Assembly: GCF_033807715.1 (NCBI RefSeq)
Contig: NC_084596.1
Location: forward strand, 40,317,958 to 40,381,957
Direction of reading: 5' to 3'
DNA from: Cololabis saira
Lineage: Eukaryota > Chordata > Actinopteri > Beloniformes > Belonidae
DNA: 64,000 nucleotides
The number at the start of each line of letters is the position of its first letter. Position 1 is the stretch's first letter. Shown here one piece after another: positions 1 through 13,600 of the stretch. Both the position numbers and the translations under genes were made by a program. Under the pieces are notes generated by a model. The model was not told the origin of the DNA, did no database searches, and worked only from the letters and a program-made list of their open reading frames with translations.

Positions 1-732
1 GGATGGATGGATGGATGTGATTACTGACTAGGACATGATATTGTGTAAGGAGTCAACCCTGCAGAGCCAATTACACTGCCTCACGGTTTTAGGAAGTGCA
101 CTAGGTCTGTGGACACTCACTGGATACAGTTTGTGCAGACCCCTGCCACACTGTTAGAGATAACTGCCCACACTCAGCTCTTTTTTTTTCACCTGAGATG
201 GTTACAGACTTTTTTTTTTCCAGATGACCACTAACTGATTCACAGCTGCGGCAGCCGATTAGCCAGAAAAGACCTTCTCCCTCTCCCACTGCCATCGTGG
301 GCACATGTGCGTTATGTAAAAGGTTGCCATACAGTATATGTCAGTACTTCTATTGTGCAAAGAAAAAAGCAGTGAAATGAAGGACAAATCTGTCAGTTTG
401 ATCCTTGAGCTATTTTCCAACCTTTACCTGATGCATGAGTACAGGCTGCAGAAGTATGTTTTCTCCAATAGATGGCTGCTAACCTGAGCAGCTTGTGTAT
501 TAACTTCATCTGGATTCATAAACTAGACATTAGTGCTAATTTTTTATTTAATATTGCTTACCTTTTGATTGTCTGTTGTTTGTACTAATTTCTTGTGTGG
601 TGGAGGAAAGTGCCCCGTTAAGTGTTGGCCTTTCAATTAAACTGGCTGTTTGCATATTAATGGAGATTTTATTGATTTAACTGTTGGCCAAGAAAAAAAA
701 ACTATTACCTGAACATACGTGCTTATAGATCC
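1..732. other. Upstream sequence, no gene seen
   Basis: Only a GGAT microsatellite remnant at 1-16 and short poly(T) runs near 180 and 210 stand out. No ORF with protein character was found. Confidence 0.5.
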
Positions 733-2116
733 TTAAAGGTGACCTATTATGGCATTTAATGTATATTTTAAACAGGCCTTGAATGTCTTAAAAACATTCA
801 AAAGCTTGTTTTTTCTACATAAATGATAAATTCAGCCTCTGGGCCATTTCTTTATTTTTACTGTTTCTAAACTCCTTCTCTATGAGGGATTCTGAGGGGG
901 CGGGGCTATTATAATGAGGCTCTGTGCTGATTGGCTGCCTGAATGACGTGTAGCAGGGGAGGGAACAAAGCCTCGCTCTGGCTGAAGAGCAGCCGGTTCC
1001 GTACACTATTAAAGCGAGTCCCATGCGATCGAGCGAGCGTCAGCGACAAAATCAATTCCATTGCTTTATTTTCTATTGGACTGTCCTAACTGGCTGCGAG
1101 TTTAACGGTTTCAGTGTGGACAGAGACTCCGATGTCACGCAGATCGACGCAATAGTCGGACGCTCGCATGCATTTATGACACGGTGTAAACGACTCCCTG
1201 GGATCTTAAGGCCTGAATTACGGTTCTGCTTTAAATCGACGCGTCCCCTACGCCGTAGGCTCTGCGTTGGTGTAACCCAGAACCATAAATCAGCCTTTAG
1301 TTACCTGAAGAGGGAACGGGTCACCTCGTCTCCACACTAATTCACACAGGAAGATTTAATTGAATTCTAAACAGTTACACCACAGTTATTTACTCCGATT
1401 CCTCATCATTTCATTTCTTATGTTAAAAGACAAATGAATCATGTTAACTGTAAAGAAATCACAACACTGAATTTTCACAAATGGCAACTTTATTGTTAAA
1501 AAACCTGGCTCAAGGAAGGGCCATGCATTTCTTCTGAAGGTGTCTGAAAAGCTTCAGGTGCATTGCTTGGAAGATCTGAAACCATTGGCAGAAAAAAAAA
1601 TGTATTACTCATAACACCAGAGTTCCGAGCTAAGCTTAATACTTAGCCCATGCAAAGATCATACTTGTAGACAAATATAAATAACATAAAAAATTAACGT
1701 CACTTACCGCTGACTCGTGTGCAGTTGCCGGGTCCGTGCTGCTGGTACTGATCCTTTTATGAGTGTAAATGTCGATGCAAAACCTAATTTTTACTGTCCC
1801 TCGTTGTTGAAACAGCCACATGATACACTGCTACGAAACAATGGCGGAAGCTCCGGCCGGCGGAGTTAGTTGTGGGCGTGGTTTCAGCAGCAGAGGCAGA
1901 CCTATGGAAATCGTTACCGTCGTTATGTAAAGACGGGAGCAGAATCTGAACGGCTCGTAAAAGTCACATGACACTGAAAGGATCCTCCAGGCGGCTGTAC
2001 AGACACTGCAGAATTTGGTTGCTTTCCTCCTTCTCTGAGTTGGCAGGCTGAGGGGAGACCACTTTATATATGTTAAAGCAAGAAAAAACATTTTTTTCAT
2101 AATAGGTCCCCTTTAA
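733..2116. mobile_element. TTAA-flanked DNA element with 19-bp terminal inverted repeats
   Basis: The left end TTAAAGGTGACCTATTATG and the inverted right end TTAAAGGGGACCTATTATG match at 18 of 19 positions. TTAA at both ends is the target choice of piggyBac-like elements. The 1.38-kb interior has no transposase and contains a smaller MITE at 1209-1296. It lies about 2 kb upstream of the brinp promoter. Confidence 0.8.
1209..1296. mobile_element. 88-bp Harbinger-like MITE nested in the TTAA element
   Basis: Inverted ends AGGCCTGAATTACGGTTCTG and AGGCTGATTTATGGTTCTGG are flanked by TTA on both sides (1206-1208 and 1297-1299). A 3-bp TTA duplication is typical of PIF/Harbinger. Related copies lie at 17341-17417 and 57407-57524. 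Confidence 0.75.
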
Positions 2117-3700
2117 ATGTGTTTTAAAGACTGTGTTTAAAAAGATGACAGCTGTGGTATTTGGATTGGAGTCAACTTGGACTCCACTCAGATGTCTTTA
2201 ATGGCTTGGACTTGACTCAGGCTCCAACACTGGGGACTTGAGACAAAAACTGGGACTCGACTACTACAGTGGTAACCCACAGGGACAGTGTGAGGGGGTC
2301 AGTCATCCAGGAGGGGCTCAGGAAAATCTTACTGATGCCTTCTGGGGAACATTTATGAGACATGTCACATAAAGAGGCTTGATAGGAGACCCAAGATTCA
2401 GAAAACACATGAAACTTCTCAGTGTCTTCCTCATGGAGCTAGAGGAGGTGGCAGAAGACTCGTGGATGGATGGATGGATGGATGGATAGACACAGGTGGC
2501 TGAAGTGTTTAGTTGGTGACTCGTTAAAAGAAGCTCATCTCTGTTTACCCTGTTTGTGCTTTTCATTGAACCTGCGTCTAGACGTGTCACTCAGTGTCCC
2601 CAGCAAGAATGCTGCTCCTTTTCTGAAGATTTGAAACCTTCTTTCATAGACTTGCCATTGGCTTTCATCAGTCATGTTCCGCTGAGTGGTTATTAACACA
2701 ATTTTGTGGGTTGTGGCAGACTCAGTACTCATTTATGTTTACATTATGCAGACTTTAAAGGTGTTGACAACTTCGCTCTCACACCGTTCTGGTTCCTCGC
2801 GTGTGAAAGATTGCCTTAAGTAGCTGAAATGCTGCTGCAAGGAAAGCTGGAGGACAAGAATCCAAATCAGCATCCATCCCCTTCGCTGTCTCATTCCCCC
2901 GCTGTCTGAGAGAAATGCCATCAATAAAGATAATTCACTAAAAAAAATTGTTTTAAGCGTTCAAACTACATCATTTACGAGACAGTTTACTGAGCATGAT
3001 TTTTAGTGGAAACCCCCTTTTGTGCAAATTGAAGAAAACCTTGGGTAGTGCAGACCTAATGCACCCCTGAGCAGAAGGGGGGAAAATACAGTACCTGTTT
3101 CCTGCAATATTGCTTTTTTTAAGCGATTTTAAATACTGAAACGTGCATATATAGTAAAGGTGGGGTGGTTGTCATGCCAGCTGCAGGCTCTAAACCTGCA
3201 CGTGGAAATTAATTAGATAATAAAAACACACGGGAGCTAATGAATCCATTAGAATCCGTTTAACATTGCAAATACGCAACACTGTCACATTTCACATTGA
3301 TGCCAAATCATGTGAATGAGTTGAAGGTATCTGTGATTGATGGAGGGGGGTTATTGATTATTGATGCATCATCATCGTCATCATGAGGGCTGTCTCCTCC
3401 TGACTCCAGCTTCATTCACTGATCATATTCACTGTAGATTTAAACCTCATCAAGATGCATTTGCGCGCCCTCTTGCTGTCTCTCGCGGGGAGAGAAAAGA
3501 AAGTGGGGAAGAAAAGCTCTCTTTGTTGAAGTGGGCGCTCATTCATCCAGCAGACCTCACAGCAAAACCGGGAGACATGGGAGCCCGCAGGCAGCACAGA
3601 CCTGCGCTTGTTTCAGAGCCGCCCCACTAAGGATCAGGATCAGTGCGACAAAAGACTCCCCTCATAGGTTTTTTTTTTTTGACTAAAATCTACCTTTTTG
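2117..3700. other. Upstream flank, no gene seen
   Basis: It holds a GGAT microsatellite at 2463-2488 and otherwise unremarkable AT-rich sequence. Short ORFs here lack recognisable domains. Confidence 0.5.
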
Positions 3701-3724
3701 CGCAGCAGCTGTGGGAATATGTGG

Positions 3725-4007
3725 ATGCGCGTCCTCGGCATGAACTCCGCCGCGGCGCCGCGTCCGCGGCTGCAACTCTTCACCAGGGAGCGGAAAAGAG
3801 ATGCGCGGATGCTGGAGGATCCTCTCCACGATTAAAGTTGAGCGAGAAACAGACAACAATAAGTTGGAGTCCCACTCGGAGCCGGGGCTTGAGTTTGGCT
3901 CCGTCACCCGCGTCTCGGAGCGGCTGCGTAAACGCGGAGCTTTGGCACCATTTGGTTTCCCTTTGACTCCCCAGAGCGCGTCGTTTTGGTTCTCACAGCA
4001 AAATCAG
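3725..4007 (+). other. Probable 5' non-coding exon of the brinp gene (5' end not defined)
   Basis: A strong donor, CAG|GTGAGC, lies at 4007/4008 and a pyrimidine-tract acceptor, CTCCCCCAG, ends at 4159. This implies a 152-bp intron inside the 5' UTR. BRINP genes usually have a non-coding first exon, which fits. The transcription start cannot be placed from sequence; the left limit given is only where CpG-rich sequence begins. Confidence 0.5.
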
Positions 4008-4169
4008 GTGAGCGCATTTTCAGAGTGACTAAAGAGGGAACTTATATGTATTGTTTCTCGACTGGGGGTCTTTTCCGACTTCTTCAACACTCCACCGTGC
4101 GCCGCGACGCACTGACTTTCCCAACCCAATTTTTCCACATTTTGTTTTTCCTCCCCCAGTCTGGAGAGA

Positions 4170-4217
4170 ATGAGGTGTCTCCGGGTGAAGCATGAGCTGT
4201 CGGAGAATCAGTCATAA
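4170..4217 (+). promoter_or_regulatory. Upstream ORF overlapping the brinp start codon
   Basis: An ATG at 4170 opens a 15-codon frame that ends with TAA at 4215-4217. It overlaps the main start at 4192 in another frame. Both ATGs have A at -3. A ribosome that used the first ATG would stop 25 nt past the main start, so this uORF could lower or regulate translation of the main protein. It matters only if transcripts include 4160-4191, as the inferred acceptor predicts. Confidence 0.5.
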
Positions 4218-4430
4218 GCGGCTGTCTCTGCTATGGGAGGGGGTGGCCGTGTCCCTGTGGCTGTGCTGCGGCTGGAGCCCCGGGGGGGCCGCGGCCGGGG
4301 CCGCGCCCGGTGCGCCCGGGCCCCTGGGCTGGATGCTGTCCGATAAAGGGCCCTTCCAGCAGGCCCCGGAGTTCACCGAGGCTCTGGAGAGGTACCAGCA
4401 GGGCTACAGCACCCGGTACAAGATCTATAG
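4192..4430 (+). CDS. brinp3: brinp coding exon 1 (signal peptide and N-terminus)
   Basis: The exon starts at ATG 4192 and encodes 79 codons plus two bases of an Arg codon, with donor GTGAGT. It carries a basic start, a hydrophobic stretch ([11 protein letters not shown]) typical of a signal peptide, then an Ala/Gly/Pro-rich linker coded by very GC-rich DNA. The family motif LSDKGPF and the exon-end motif STRYKIYR identify it. The Ala/Gly/Pro linker is lineage-variable in BRINPs. Confidence 0.93.
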
Positions 4431-7400
4431 GTGAGTCTCACCTGCATGTACCATACCGTATAGGTTTTACTGCGCCCAAATATGCTGCAGGATAACCGGA
4501 GCCAGAGCGCACCACACCAGTAGACGCTGATGATATAAGTTTGCAAAATACCCCTTCACTCTGTATTGCCCTCTCAGGTATTAACACCTGCTCCAAATCA
4601 GTTGCAAGCTAATGAGGAAATCGGGAGAACTGCTGGAGGATGAAGATTGTGCCCTTTGCTCTTGTCATTAACTAATTTGACTGCAAGCTCATCACTCACC
4701 TGCAAAACTGCAATTAGGCATTGCTTGGGTTTTTTAATTAAGGGTTGGTGATTCTGCTTTTTGCTGTTGTTTCAGAATGACCCCTGCTGCAGGAGTTGAT
4801 CCCAATTACAAGGAAGTATATTCAATGACTTCCCGCAGCAGCTTTATGCCTCCTTTTTGTCTAAATAGTCATCACAGTGGGTCAGTCCACCTCACACATC
4901 CTCTCTTGGCTGCAGTTGTTAAGCCGAGCGATGCAGTTCAAATCCTCCATCATTGTGCATTAGAGAACCCCCACATGCAGAACTGTGAAAGTGTGCGGAT
5001 GTTTGTCACTGTTCCTGCAGTTTTGTGAGGTGTAGTTGTGGAGCAGATCATTTATTTTCCGTTGTGAGCACTGCCAAGGGTTTAACCAAGCGGAAAAAAT
5101 ACAAAGTGTGCATCTATAGGCAAGTAAATCAATTGCTCCATTGTCCTCGCTCGTGAATCTTTAAGGGCTGCAGTTTTAGTGACACCTCTATTGTGCTTTT
5201 CTTTTTTTTTTTTTTTTTTTAACAATTGATCAGGAGCATCAATTTTCCCAGAGTCCCGTGGTGAGGCCCCTTGTTGACTATAATTAGTGACACCCACTGA
5301 TGGCTACAAAAGATCCAGCTTGAGCTGTCTATGTTGACAAACATGTGTATTGGCAGGCTGTCGCCTCTGCTTCGGGGTCTTTTACCCTGCAGCGATGCTC
5401 TAAGCTGCGTGCTCACATTTTCAACCCAAGAGCTCATTTGAGGATTACGGATTAAGGATTTTGAGGATGGTACTAAAATGAAATCCAACCACGATGGAAA
5501 GTGGCTGTAACATGAGCTGACAAGACAGTCCATTTGAAACAGTTACCCACATTTGCCTGACTTATCTTTTTATTAAATGTCTTCAAGCAATATCAGAGCA
5601 GGGATACACAGAAGAAAGCAAATATTGATATATATAGTATGGCAGCTGCACTGGATCATTTTCTATTGGGATGTAGACCAAGACTGAAAAAAGTTTTCTC
5701 AGTTAATGTTGATACCAACAACTCCATCTTCACCTTCTTTCATGTGGATGCTGATGGAATAGCTGCAGGTTATAAACGCCCATCTGTCCAGCAGAGATGG
5801 ACACTCGACCCGTCCTCTTCTTACATTGATTGCCGGTAATGATACACTCCACATTGTCCCAGTATCCCAATTATTTCTCGGCGAATCGCTTTTCTCTCTG
5901 CAGTGATTTGATGGCCTCCCGGAAGCAGGGAGAGGTGCTCAGAGCAGCAGGCAGCGCTGTGGAAAAGGTGCATTAACCGGTGCTACGCAGGCACTGAGAG
6001 AGACACAGAGGGATGGTTTACAGTTCAGCAACATTTGTGTCCAAGGGGCACAAAATAACAAATGATGGCAGCTGATGATGGCAGATTTTAGTTTGGTTTA
6101 TGCCCTTCTGTTTCTGTGGGTGTTGCAGCTTTGCATCCCGATGAGTTTTGGTTTCATCCATGCAGCAGTTCTTTTACGGTTCTACTCTTCTGTGGCTGCA
6201 CACACTGCAGGGAACTAAGTAACACAGAGGGAACTTTGCAATTGCCAAAATTGGTCAAATATCAAAGTTTTTTGGTTCAGGAGAAAATAAAATTTAGAGA
6301 ATTCCAAGGAAAAATTAGGATAACTATGTGATTAGATGCTATTCTTGTCTGATTTGCGGAATTGAACATGTTTTCAACCTACCTGAACACCCAAACACAC
6401 AAGCTGTGATCAAACGTCTGCGAAGGCTGATGCCACAACCTGAAAATATCCCCATTTCCTAAGTGCACATTGTTTTATTGTATTTACTGCCAGGTTTGTC
6501 TGTTTTTTTTAATTCTAATCTCTGAGAAGAGTGTTATTAATTTTCTGCCATCAATAACCCTCTCATGTTTGTACTCCAACTACAAAGCTACTGCCAGAGG
6601 CTGAATATATTATCTTCGAATAAAGTCAGCCAATAGGGAAAACAAAAGGCTTTCTCTCCTCAAACTACCAAGAATATACTCATCCCAAGAACTTTTCTTT
6701 AATCCACAAGAAAAAAAAAAGAAGCTGCAAAGCTCAGTAGCTGCATGTGTCAAGGCTTCACTTGCTGTGAAAATGCGGCGGCTGTTGTTAAGAGAGCATG
6801 GAAATATAAAGTGAGTCTAAAGCATTGAAATATGCGGCTGATATGTTTAATATTTTTGCAAACTTGTGGTAGCACACAGGGAAACTTATATAAGATGGTT
6901 GTGTTTGTAACACAACAAATGTTGCCACCATATTCAGTTTTTTAACCCTTTCATGTCTTATTCAAAAGTGAAATTATTTTTAAAATGCAGTCTATTGATT
7001 TAAAGAATCAGAATCTTGCTATGAGGACTTCAAATACTTTGTGGATGATATGTTACACAAAAACGTCATCAACGGGAATTTATCCTTCTTTTTTTCTTTC
7101 TTTCTTTCTTTCTGGCTCATTTATTTTCTTTCTTTCTTTTTGGCTCATTTCTATCTTTATTTCTTTCTGGCTCATTTCTTTCTTTCTTTCTTTCTTTCAG
7201 GCTCATTTCCTTCCTTCCTTCCTTCCTTCCTTCCTTCCTTCCTTCCTTCCTTCCTTCCTTCCTTCCTTCCTTCCTTCCTTCCTTCCTTCCTTCCTTCCTT
7301 CCTTCCTTCCTTCCTTCCTTCCTTCCTTCCTTCCTCCCTTCGTTCTGCGTCGATTTAACGCAGAATCAGCTTTACACAAAAACGACATCAATGGGAATTT

Positions 7401-7637
7401 ATCGTTTTTACCGCAAGATGAGAAATTCTTATCGTGGGGAATTTTTTTGACGGTTTATCGTGAACGGTAAAATATCGCCCATTCCTAATGTATATATATA
7501 TATATATATATATATAAACATATATAAAATACCAGCACCTCGATAAAGTACCTGTTTCATGGTGCCTAAAGCTAGTATGAACAATGACAATAAAGAATCT
7601 TGAATCTAAACTCGCATCCCTTCAATCTCCATATATC

Positions 7638-7685
<48 letters not shown>

Positions 7686-10600
7686 AGAGAGTTTGGGGGT
7701 GGTGAACATGACTGCATATATATACAGGATCTATAGATGAGGCTCACCCCGTCTGCTGCTGCTAGAAGCTGGGGAGGAGGTGGGATTTTAAGAGCACCTT
7801 ATTTGATGGGCGTTTGAAGGTATGTGGGAGAGAGCTACCCCTTGCTGCTTAAATGGACCTATAATGAGAGAGAAAGCGTGCAGAGCGAACCTAAAACGCT
7901 GCTGGAGATGGCAGCCTGAACCAACTCCCAACAGGTTTCTGGTGCGTCCACTCCTGCGGACGTCATTACATGTTTTCTATGAATTCCCCAAAAAAATAAA
8001 GTTAATGTAATGGTAAAATTACATTTTCATCAAGCCCTCCACTGTAAAAAGATTCTTTGAAACAAAAAAATGTGTTCAGTGCATTGGACTGAATGGATGA
8101 GGGATGACAGTGTGATGTCCAGTGAAGTGGCTAATGTGCAACTAAACCATTCAAACCTATGCATCTACTAGAAAACAGCCTCTTGGCCAGAGATGAAAGG
8201 ACTACTGTAGTCTGTTACATCTTTATCAGAGGTAGAACAGGCAGGAAAAAGTCCTACAAAAACTGGATTTTCTACATAAAACAAAAAAACAACAACCCAA
8301 ACTGTGATGCATCTAAAGCTTTCCATACAGCTGAAGTCCTGAAGAAAGTGAGCATATGCGTCTCTGTGCGTGTGGTCTTTGTTGTGCTTCCAGGGAGTTT
8401 GGTCGATGGAAGGTCAACAGCCTGGCGGTGGAGAAGCGCAACACTCTCGGTGGCAGCGGTGGTTTGGCTCTGCCCCTCGACCCAGACTTCATGCACACCA
8501 TCCGCCAGCTGGGGAGGCGGCCAACCCTCCAGATGATTACAGAGAGTCTCATCAAGAAATATGGCACCCACCTCCTCCTTTCTGCCACTCTGGGAGGTAC
8601 AAAGCTGAGCTTCAAAGCGAGCCTGATTCGTGAGGCTTCTAATGTGATTTTCTTCCATTTCTTCAGGATAAAGGGGGGCACCGGTTTTACCGTCTGTCGC
8701 TTTTCAAGCAGGAAAACATATAATACTTTTTTCTTTTCCGTTTCTGAATGAGTTCAGTTAGGTTTTTAAAAGACAATGAGTCATTCTTATTTCATGTGAA
8801 ACTAAAAAAAAGGAAGAAATCAGTATATTTGTTATGTTTTTGTTCTGCTAAAACAGGATGGGTTTCTGGAAACAGGGCTTCATCATTGTTTTTTAATGGT
8901 TTCAGTAAATTACAAGTAGAATATTTTATCACTCTTACTCTTACAAGATCATAGAGGCGAAAAATGTTGACGGCACAGTGAAGCTCCTACTTTATTCTCA
9001 TTTTATTTTCTGCTTTGTGTTGGTTGCTGGAATTTTTCTGGATGCTTTTGTAACACTTTATAAGAGTGCCTTTTCCTTAATTTGACATGTGCTTTAGTTT
9101 ACTTGACAAGGAGCTTGAGCGCTTGTGGGAAGTTTGACTTCAGGCTGTGTGAAACAAAAGGCAGAAGTTTTGTGAGGCCACCACCATCAGATGCAGCAAC
9201 AAAAGCATGTTTGACACGCAACGCTGCTGGCTTTTGGTTGCCTTTTAGGGAAATTAACGGGGTTCCAGGATGATGAATGTGCTTCTCTCTTGTGTTTTTT
9301 TTTTATGTGTGCACCGTGCAATAGTCTTTAGACACGTCTCTTTTCTTAATAGTTTGCTACCAAGGTCCAAAGACCCAAAACAGGATCTGGGAGGTGGATC
9401 CTTCACTGGACCTGCCTCTATTAAGTTTTTGACTAGTAGCTTTTACTTACACACGCTAGGGCTGGGCGATATGGACCAAAAGTCATATCTCGATATTTTC
9501 TATCTGAATGGCGATACTCCATATATATCGATATTTTTTCTGTGCCATAATTGGGGTTTCCCCCAAAGCATTATAGCATAGCATCTCTGTTAGCATCTCT
9601 GTTAGCTTCATTTTTTCTGAGGCAAACCCTTAAAAAAACAGTCAGTTTTAATACAAAGCCTCGTGCCAAATGTCACACAGGTTCCTTTATTAACAGAGGT
9701 CTGCACAAAATCAAAATGTATAAAACAAATGAAATAAAAATAAACTGCCTGCATATATAGAATAAAAATGCTTTTTGTATAAAATAAAACAAATATCCCT
9801 TTCCTGCATAACAATTAAATTAAAATACACTGTGCAATTAATACAATGTAGACAGTAACAGGCAGACTTTTCCACTGAGGTTGACAGTTGTGCAAATAAC
9901 AAAACATTTGTGCAAATCTCAAATAAAACATAGTCAATTAGTCACAAAATAAGCAATATCAAAATCATTAAAAAAAAAGTTTTTAAAAAAAAATCGATAT
10001 AAACGATATTGTCTCGTACCATATCGCGTTTGAAAATATATCGATATATATTAAAATCTCTATATATCGCCCAGCCCTAATCCACGCCACTATATTGATG
10101 ATGAATTTAAAGAAAAGGGAGTTACGATGGACTTTTTACACTGTTTTGGATGGTTAAATATGGTCAGGTACAAAGATTGGACTGAAAATGTGTGAAAAAA
10201 AAGTACATTTCCAAAGACAAAGCATCAAAAGCCTGTGCAATCTTTGTTTTGTGCCACTTTAAACATTACAAGACAGTCTGGCTGCTTGGCAGCAAGAAAT
10301 AACAACAAAACAACAATACCTCATCAGTTTTTAATGCTGGAGCCTTCGTTCAAGGGGATACTTCAAGCAGGATCTTGAAAGGAATGAATATATTTTGGAT
10401 GTTTCTGGGACCTCCAGTGATTAGTGCATCGTAGACCTTCTTTGTCTTTAAGAGCAGCAGTAGGCGACTTAATCAGGTTCTCCAATAACCTCTCTTCATT
10501 CATGAGGAGTTTAATTGATGCCGTTCTTGTTTGTTCCTTTTCTTCCAATCATCCAAACCATCAGTTCTCCCACAGCATCTAATCACTACTGCGCCTCTCT

Positions 10601-13600
10601 GTCTGAAAAGATACTAATGAAAGGTGATTAGTGCTGCTCCATCAGAGCTAATGAACCTCTCTGCCTGACTGTCACCAGGGGAGGAGTCTCTGACAATATT
10701 TGTGGACAAACGGAAGCTGAGCCTGCAGTCGTCGCCCGCGGGCGACGAGGGCGTCAACGGGAACTCCAACACTACGGGAGCAGTGACTCTGGAAGTCCTG
10801 CACCAACTGGCCGCTTCCTACTTTGCAGACAGGGAGGGCACCTTGCGCCGGCTGCACCACGTCCAGATTGCATCCACGGCCATACGGGTACGTAAAAAGT
10901 ATGGATGCACAACGGCGCTCCACTGGGAAAAGAAAACACACACTTGTTGCCCAAAGGCAGCTGTGTTGCTCTGCTGTAGCCCCTGGCAATTACACCGGGG
11001 GAACAGCAGGATATAAAGCATAGCTCTTCTATTCCCATCAATTTATGCAACATAAAATATGAAATATTCTGCGAGGAAAAATGATTTCGGACTATATCAT
11101 CTACCCCTTATTTATTTATTTATTTATTTATTTATATTTTTATTTCATTTTTGACCCAGTGGTTGTAGGGTGCTAAATGCTTTTTATTTATTCATTTTTA
11201 AAACTATTTTGGATTATTCTGCTTTCATAACATGTAATCTTTCAGAGCTCTGAGATACACTCACCGGCCACTTTATTAGGCACACTTGTCCAACTGCTCA
11301 TTAATGCACATTTCTAACCAGCCAATCACATGACAGCAACTCAATGCATGTAGATATGTAGAATAGAATAGAAAATAATTTAACAGAATACTTTATGGTC
11401 TGTCCCAATGGTGACAGAAATTCCTCTTTTGACAGGGCTCACAACCACATTCCCATGAAGACACAACGAATAAATACATTAAAAATACATTAAAAAGAAA
11501 AAAACAGTAAATAAGTTAGAACAGACATGACTAGTGCCTGTTAAAGGTGCAACAATCTATTTAATATTGTTCAGAATGATTGTGGCAGATGGAATTAATG
11601 ATTTTTTGTAAATGTTTTTCCGGGTCAGTGGAATTTTATACCTTCTGCCTGACGGCAGTAGTTGAAATGAGTGGTGGAGGATGAGAGGATGAGAGGGGTC
11701 TTTTGTGATCAGAGTTCCTGATCACAGAGCGCTTGTAGAGATCAGACAGGGGGGGGGTGTTGTGATCTGCATATTTTGCTGGCCTGGTTTATTATTCGGG
11801 AGAGTCTGGTCAAGACGATCTGCAGTTCAAACCAGCATCAGAACGGGGAAGAAAGGTGATTTAAGTGACTTTGAACGTGGCATGGTTGTTGGTGCCAGAC
11901 GGGCTGGTCTGGTATTTCAGAAACTGCTGATCTACTGGGATTTTCACCCACAACCATCTCTAGGGTTTACAGAGAACGGTCCGAAAAAGAGAAAATATGG
12001 AGTGAGCAGCAGTTCTGTGGGCGCAGATGCCTTGTTGATGCCAGAGGAGGATGGCCAGACGGGTTGATAGACTACAGTAACTCAAATAACCACTCGTTAC
12101 AACCAAGGTTTGCAGAAGAGCATCTCTGAATTACAACACGTGGAACCTTGAGGTGGATGGACTACACCGGTTGCCATTCCTGTCAGCTAAGAACAGAACA
12201 GAAGAACAGAACAGAAACTCAGGCTATCATTCACACAGGTTCACCAAAACTGGACAACAGAAGATGGAAAAACATTGCAAGGTCTGATGAGTCAGAATGG
12301 TGGGGTCAGAATCTGGAGTCAACAACAAAGCACGGATCCATCCTCCCTTATACCAACGGTTCAGGCTGGTGGTGGTGGTGTCATGGTGGGGGGGATATTT
12401 TCCTGGCACACTTAGGGCCCACTTGTACCAACTGAGCATCGTGTCAACGCCACAGCCTACCTGAGTATTGTTGCTGACCATGTGCATCCCTTTATGACCA
12501 CAGTGTACCATCTTCTGATGCTACTTCCAGCAGGAGAACGCACCATGTTATAAAGCGTGAATCCTCTCAGACTGGTTTCTTGAACATGACAATTAGTTCA
12601 CTACTCAAATGTTCTCCACAGTCACCAGCTATCAGTCCAGTAGAGAACCTTTGGGATGTGGTGGAACGTGAGATTCACATCATGGATGTGCAGCCGACAA
12701 ATCTGCAGCAACTGCATTATGCTGTCATGTCAATATGGACCAAACTCTCTGAGGAATGTTTCCAGAACCTTGTTGAATCTACGCCACAAAGGATTAAGGC
12801 AGTTCTGAAGGCAAAGGGGGGTCCAACCCGGTTACGAGCAAGGTGTACCTAATAAAGTGGCCGGTGAGTGTATATACTCGTGAAAAACCAAAAGCCCAGC
12901 CTCTTTCAGCCTAAAAGGTTTTTACATATTTACCGTGATAAAAAAGGCTTACCAAGTCTTCAAACAAGATGAACAACACAGAATCACTATTATTTCAGCA
13001 GAAACTAAGCAGAAATGCAGAAGCACGGTGTGAAAAACAGAGCAGACTAGCTTCCAAAGTAATTATGAAGGTAAGTGGCAGCCAAGTGCTGTTGATCAAA
13101 TGCACTTAATTAAAGCACCCAATTAATCAATCACCCGAAAAAGTGACTGCTTCTATAAGAGCAGGTCTGGCAGTTTGCTGATTTGATGCATTCAGGTGCA
13201 TGTTAACACAATGCCAAGGAGGAAAAACCCTCCATCATTCAGGGGAGGCTTTTGGTTTCTATAGCCAAACAGTTCCAAGCTAAACATCGGAGTCTCAAGT
13301 AGGGCTGGGGATCGATTCAAATGTCAAGAATCGATTCGATTCCGATTCTTAAGATTCAGAATCGATTATCAAGATTTGATTCGATTCGATTCGATTCCGA
13401 TATTGATTTGGGTTAGTGTTATTAAAACTGTTTTTTGAGCTGTTGCATGAATTATATGACTGTAGTTATGCAAAATATTACTACTAGTATTATATTGAGA
13501 TTAAACAGCAAGTATTGCAGCTAATGATGCTGTAAGGACCAATCAGCTCCCAGAATGCTGATAGAACTGCTTTCAGAAACATCGTGGGGCAGAATTATCA

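Larger units (their letters stand above)
3700..4340 (+). promoter_or_regulatory. CpG-island promoter region of the brinp gene
   Basis: CpG dinucleotides are frequent here (for example around 3728-3800, 3910-3980 and 4265-4325) while the surrounding DNA is AT-rich and CpG-poor. The cluster covers the inferred first exon and the start codon. No convincing TATA box was seen, so a CpG-island promoter is the natural reading. Confidence 0.6.
11258..12870 (+). mobile_element. Tc1/mariner-like transposon, degenerate
   Basis: Terminal inverted repeats CACTCACCGGCCACTTTATT at both ends are flanked by TA (11256-11257 and 12871-12872), the Tc1/mariner target. The interior codes broken pieces of a transposase. 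A foreign segment at about 11354-11745 interrupts the 5' part. Confidence 0.9.

Noticed and set aside
1023..1340. 105-residue ORF upstream of the promoter
   Set aside because: It lies inside the TTAA-flanked element and runs through a nested MITE; no domain.
6985..7470. 161-residue SFLPSFLP protein
   Set aside because: It is a translation of the TTTC/TTCC microsatellite.
8272..8681. Minus-strand ORFs over coding exon 2
   Set aside because: Shadows of the plus-strand brinp exon.
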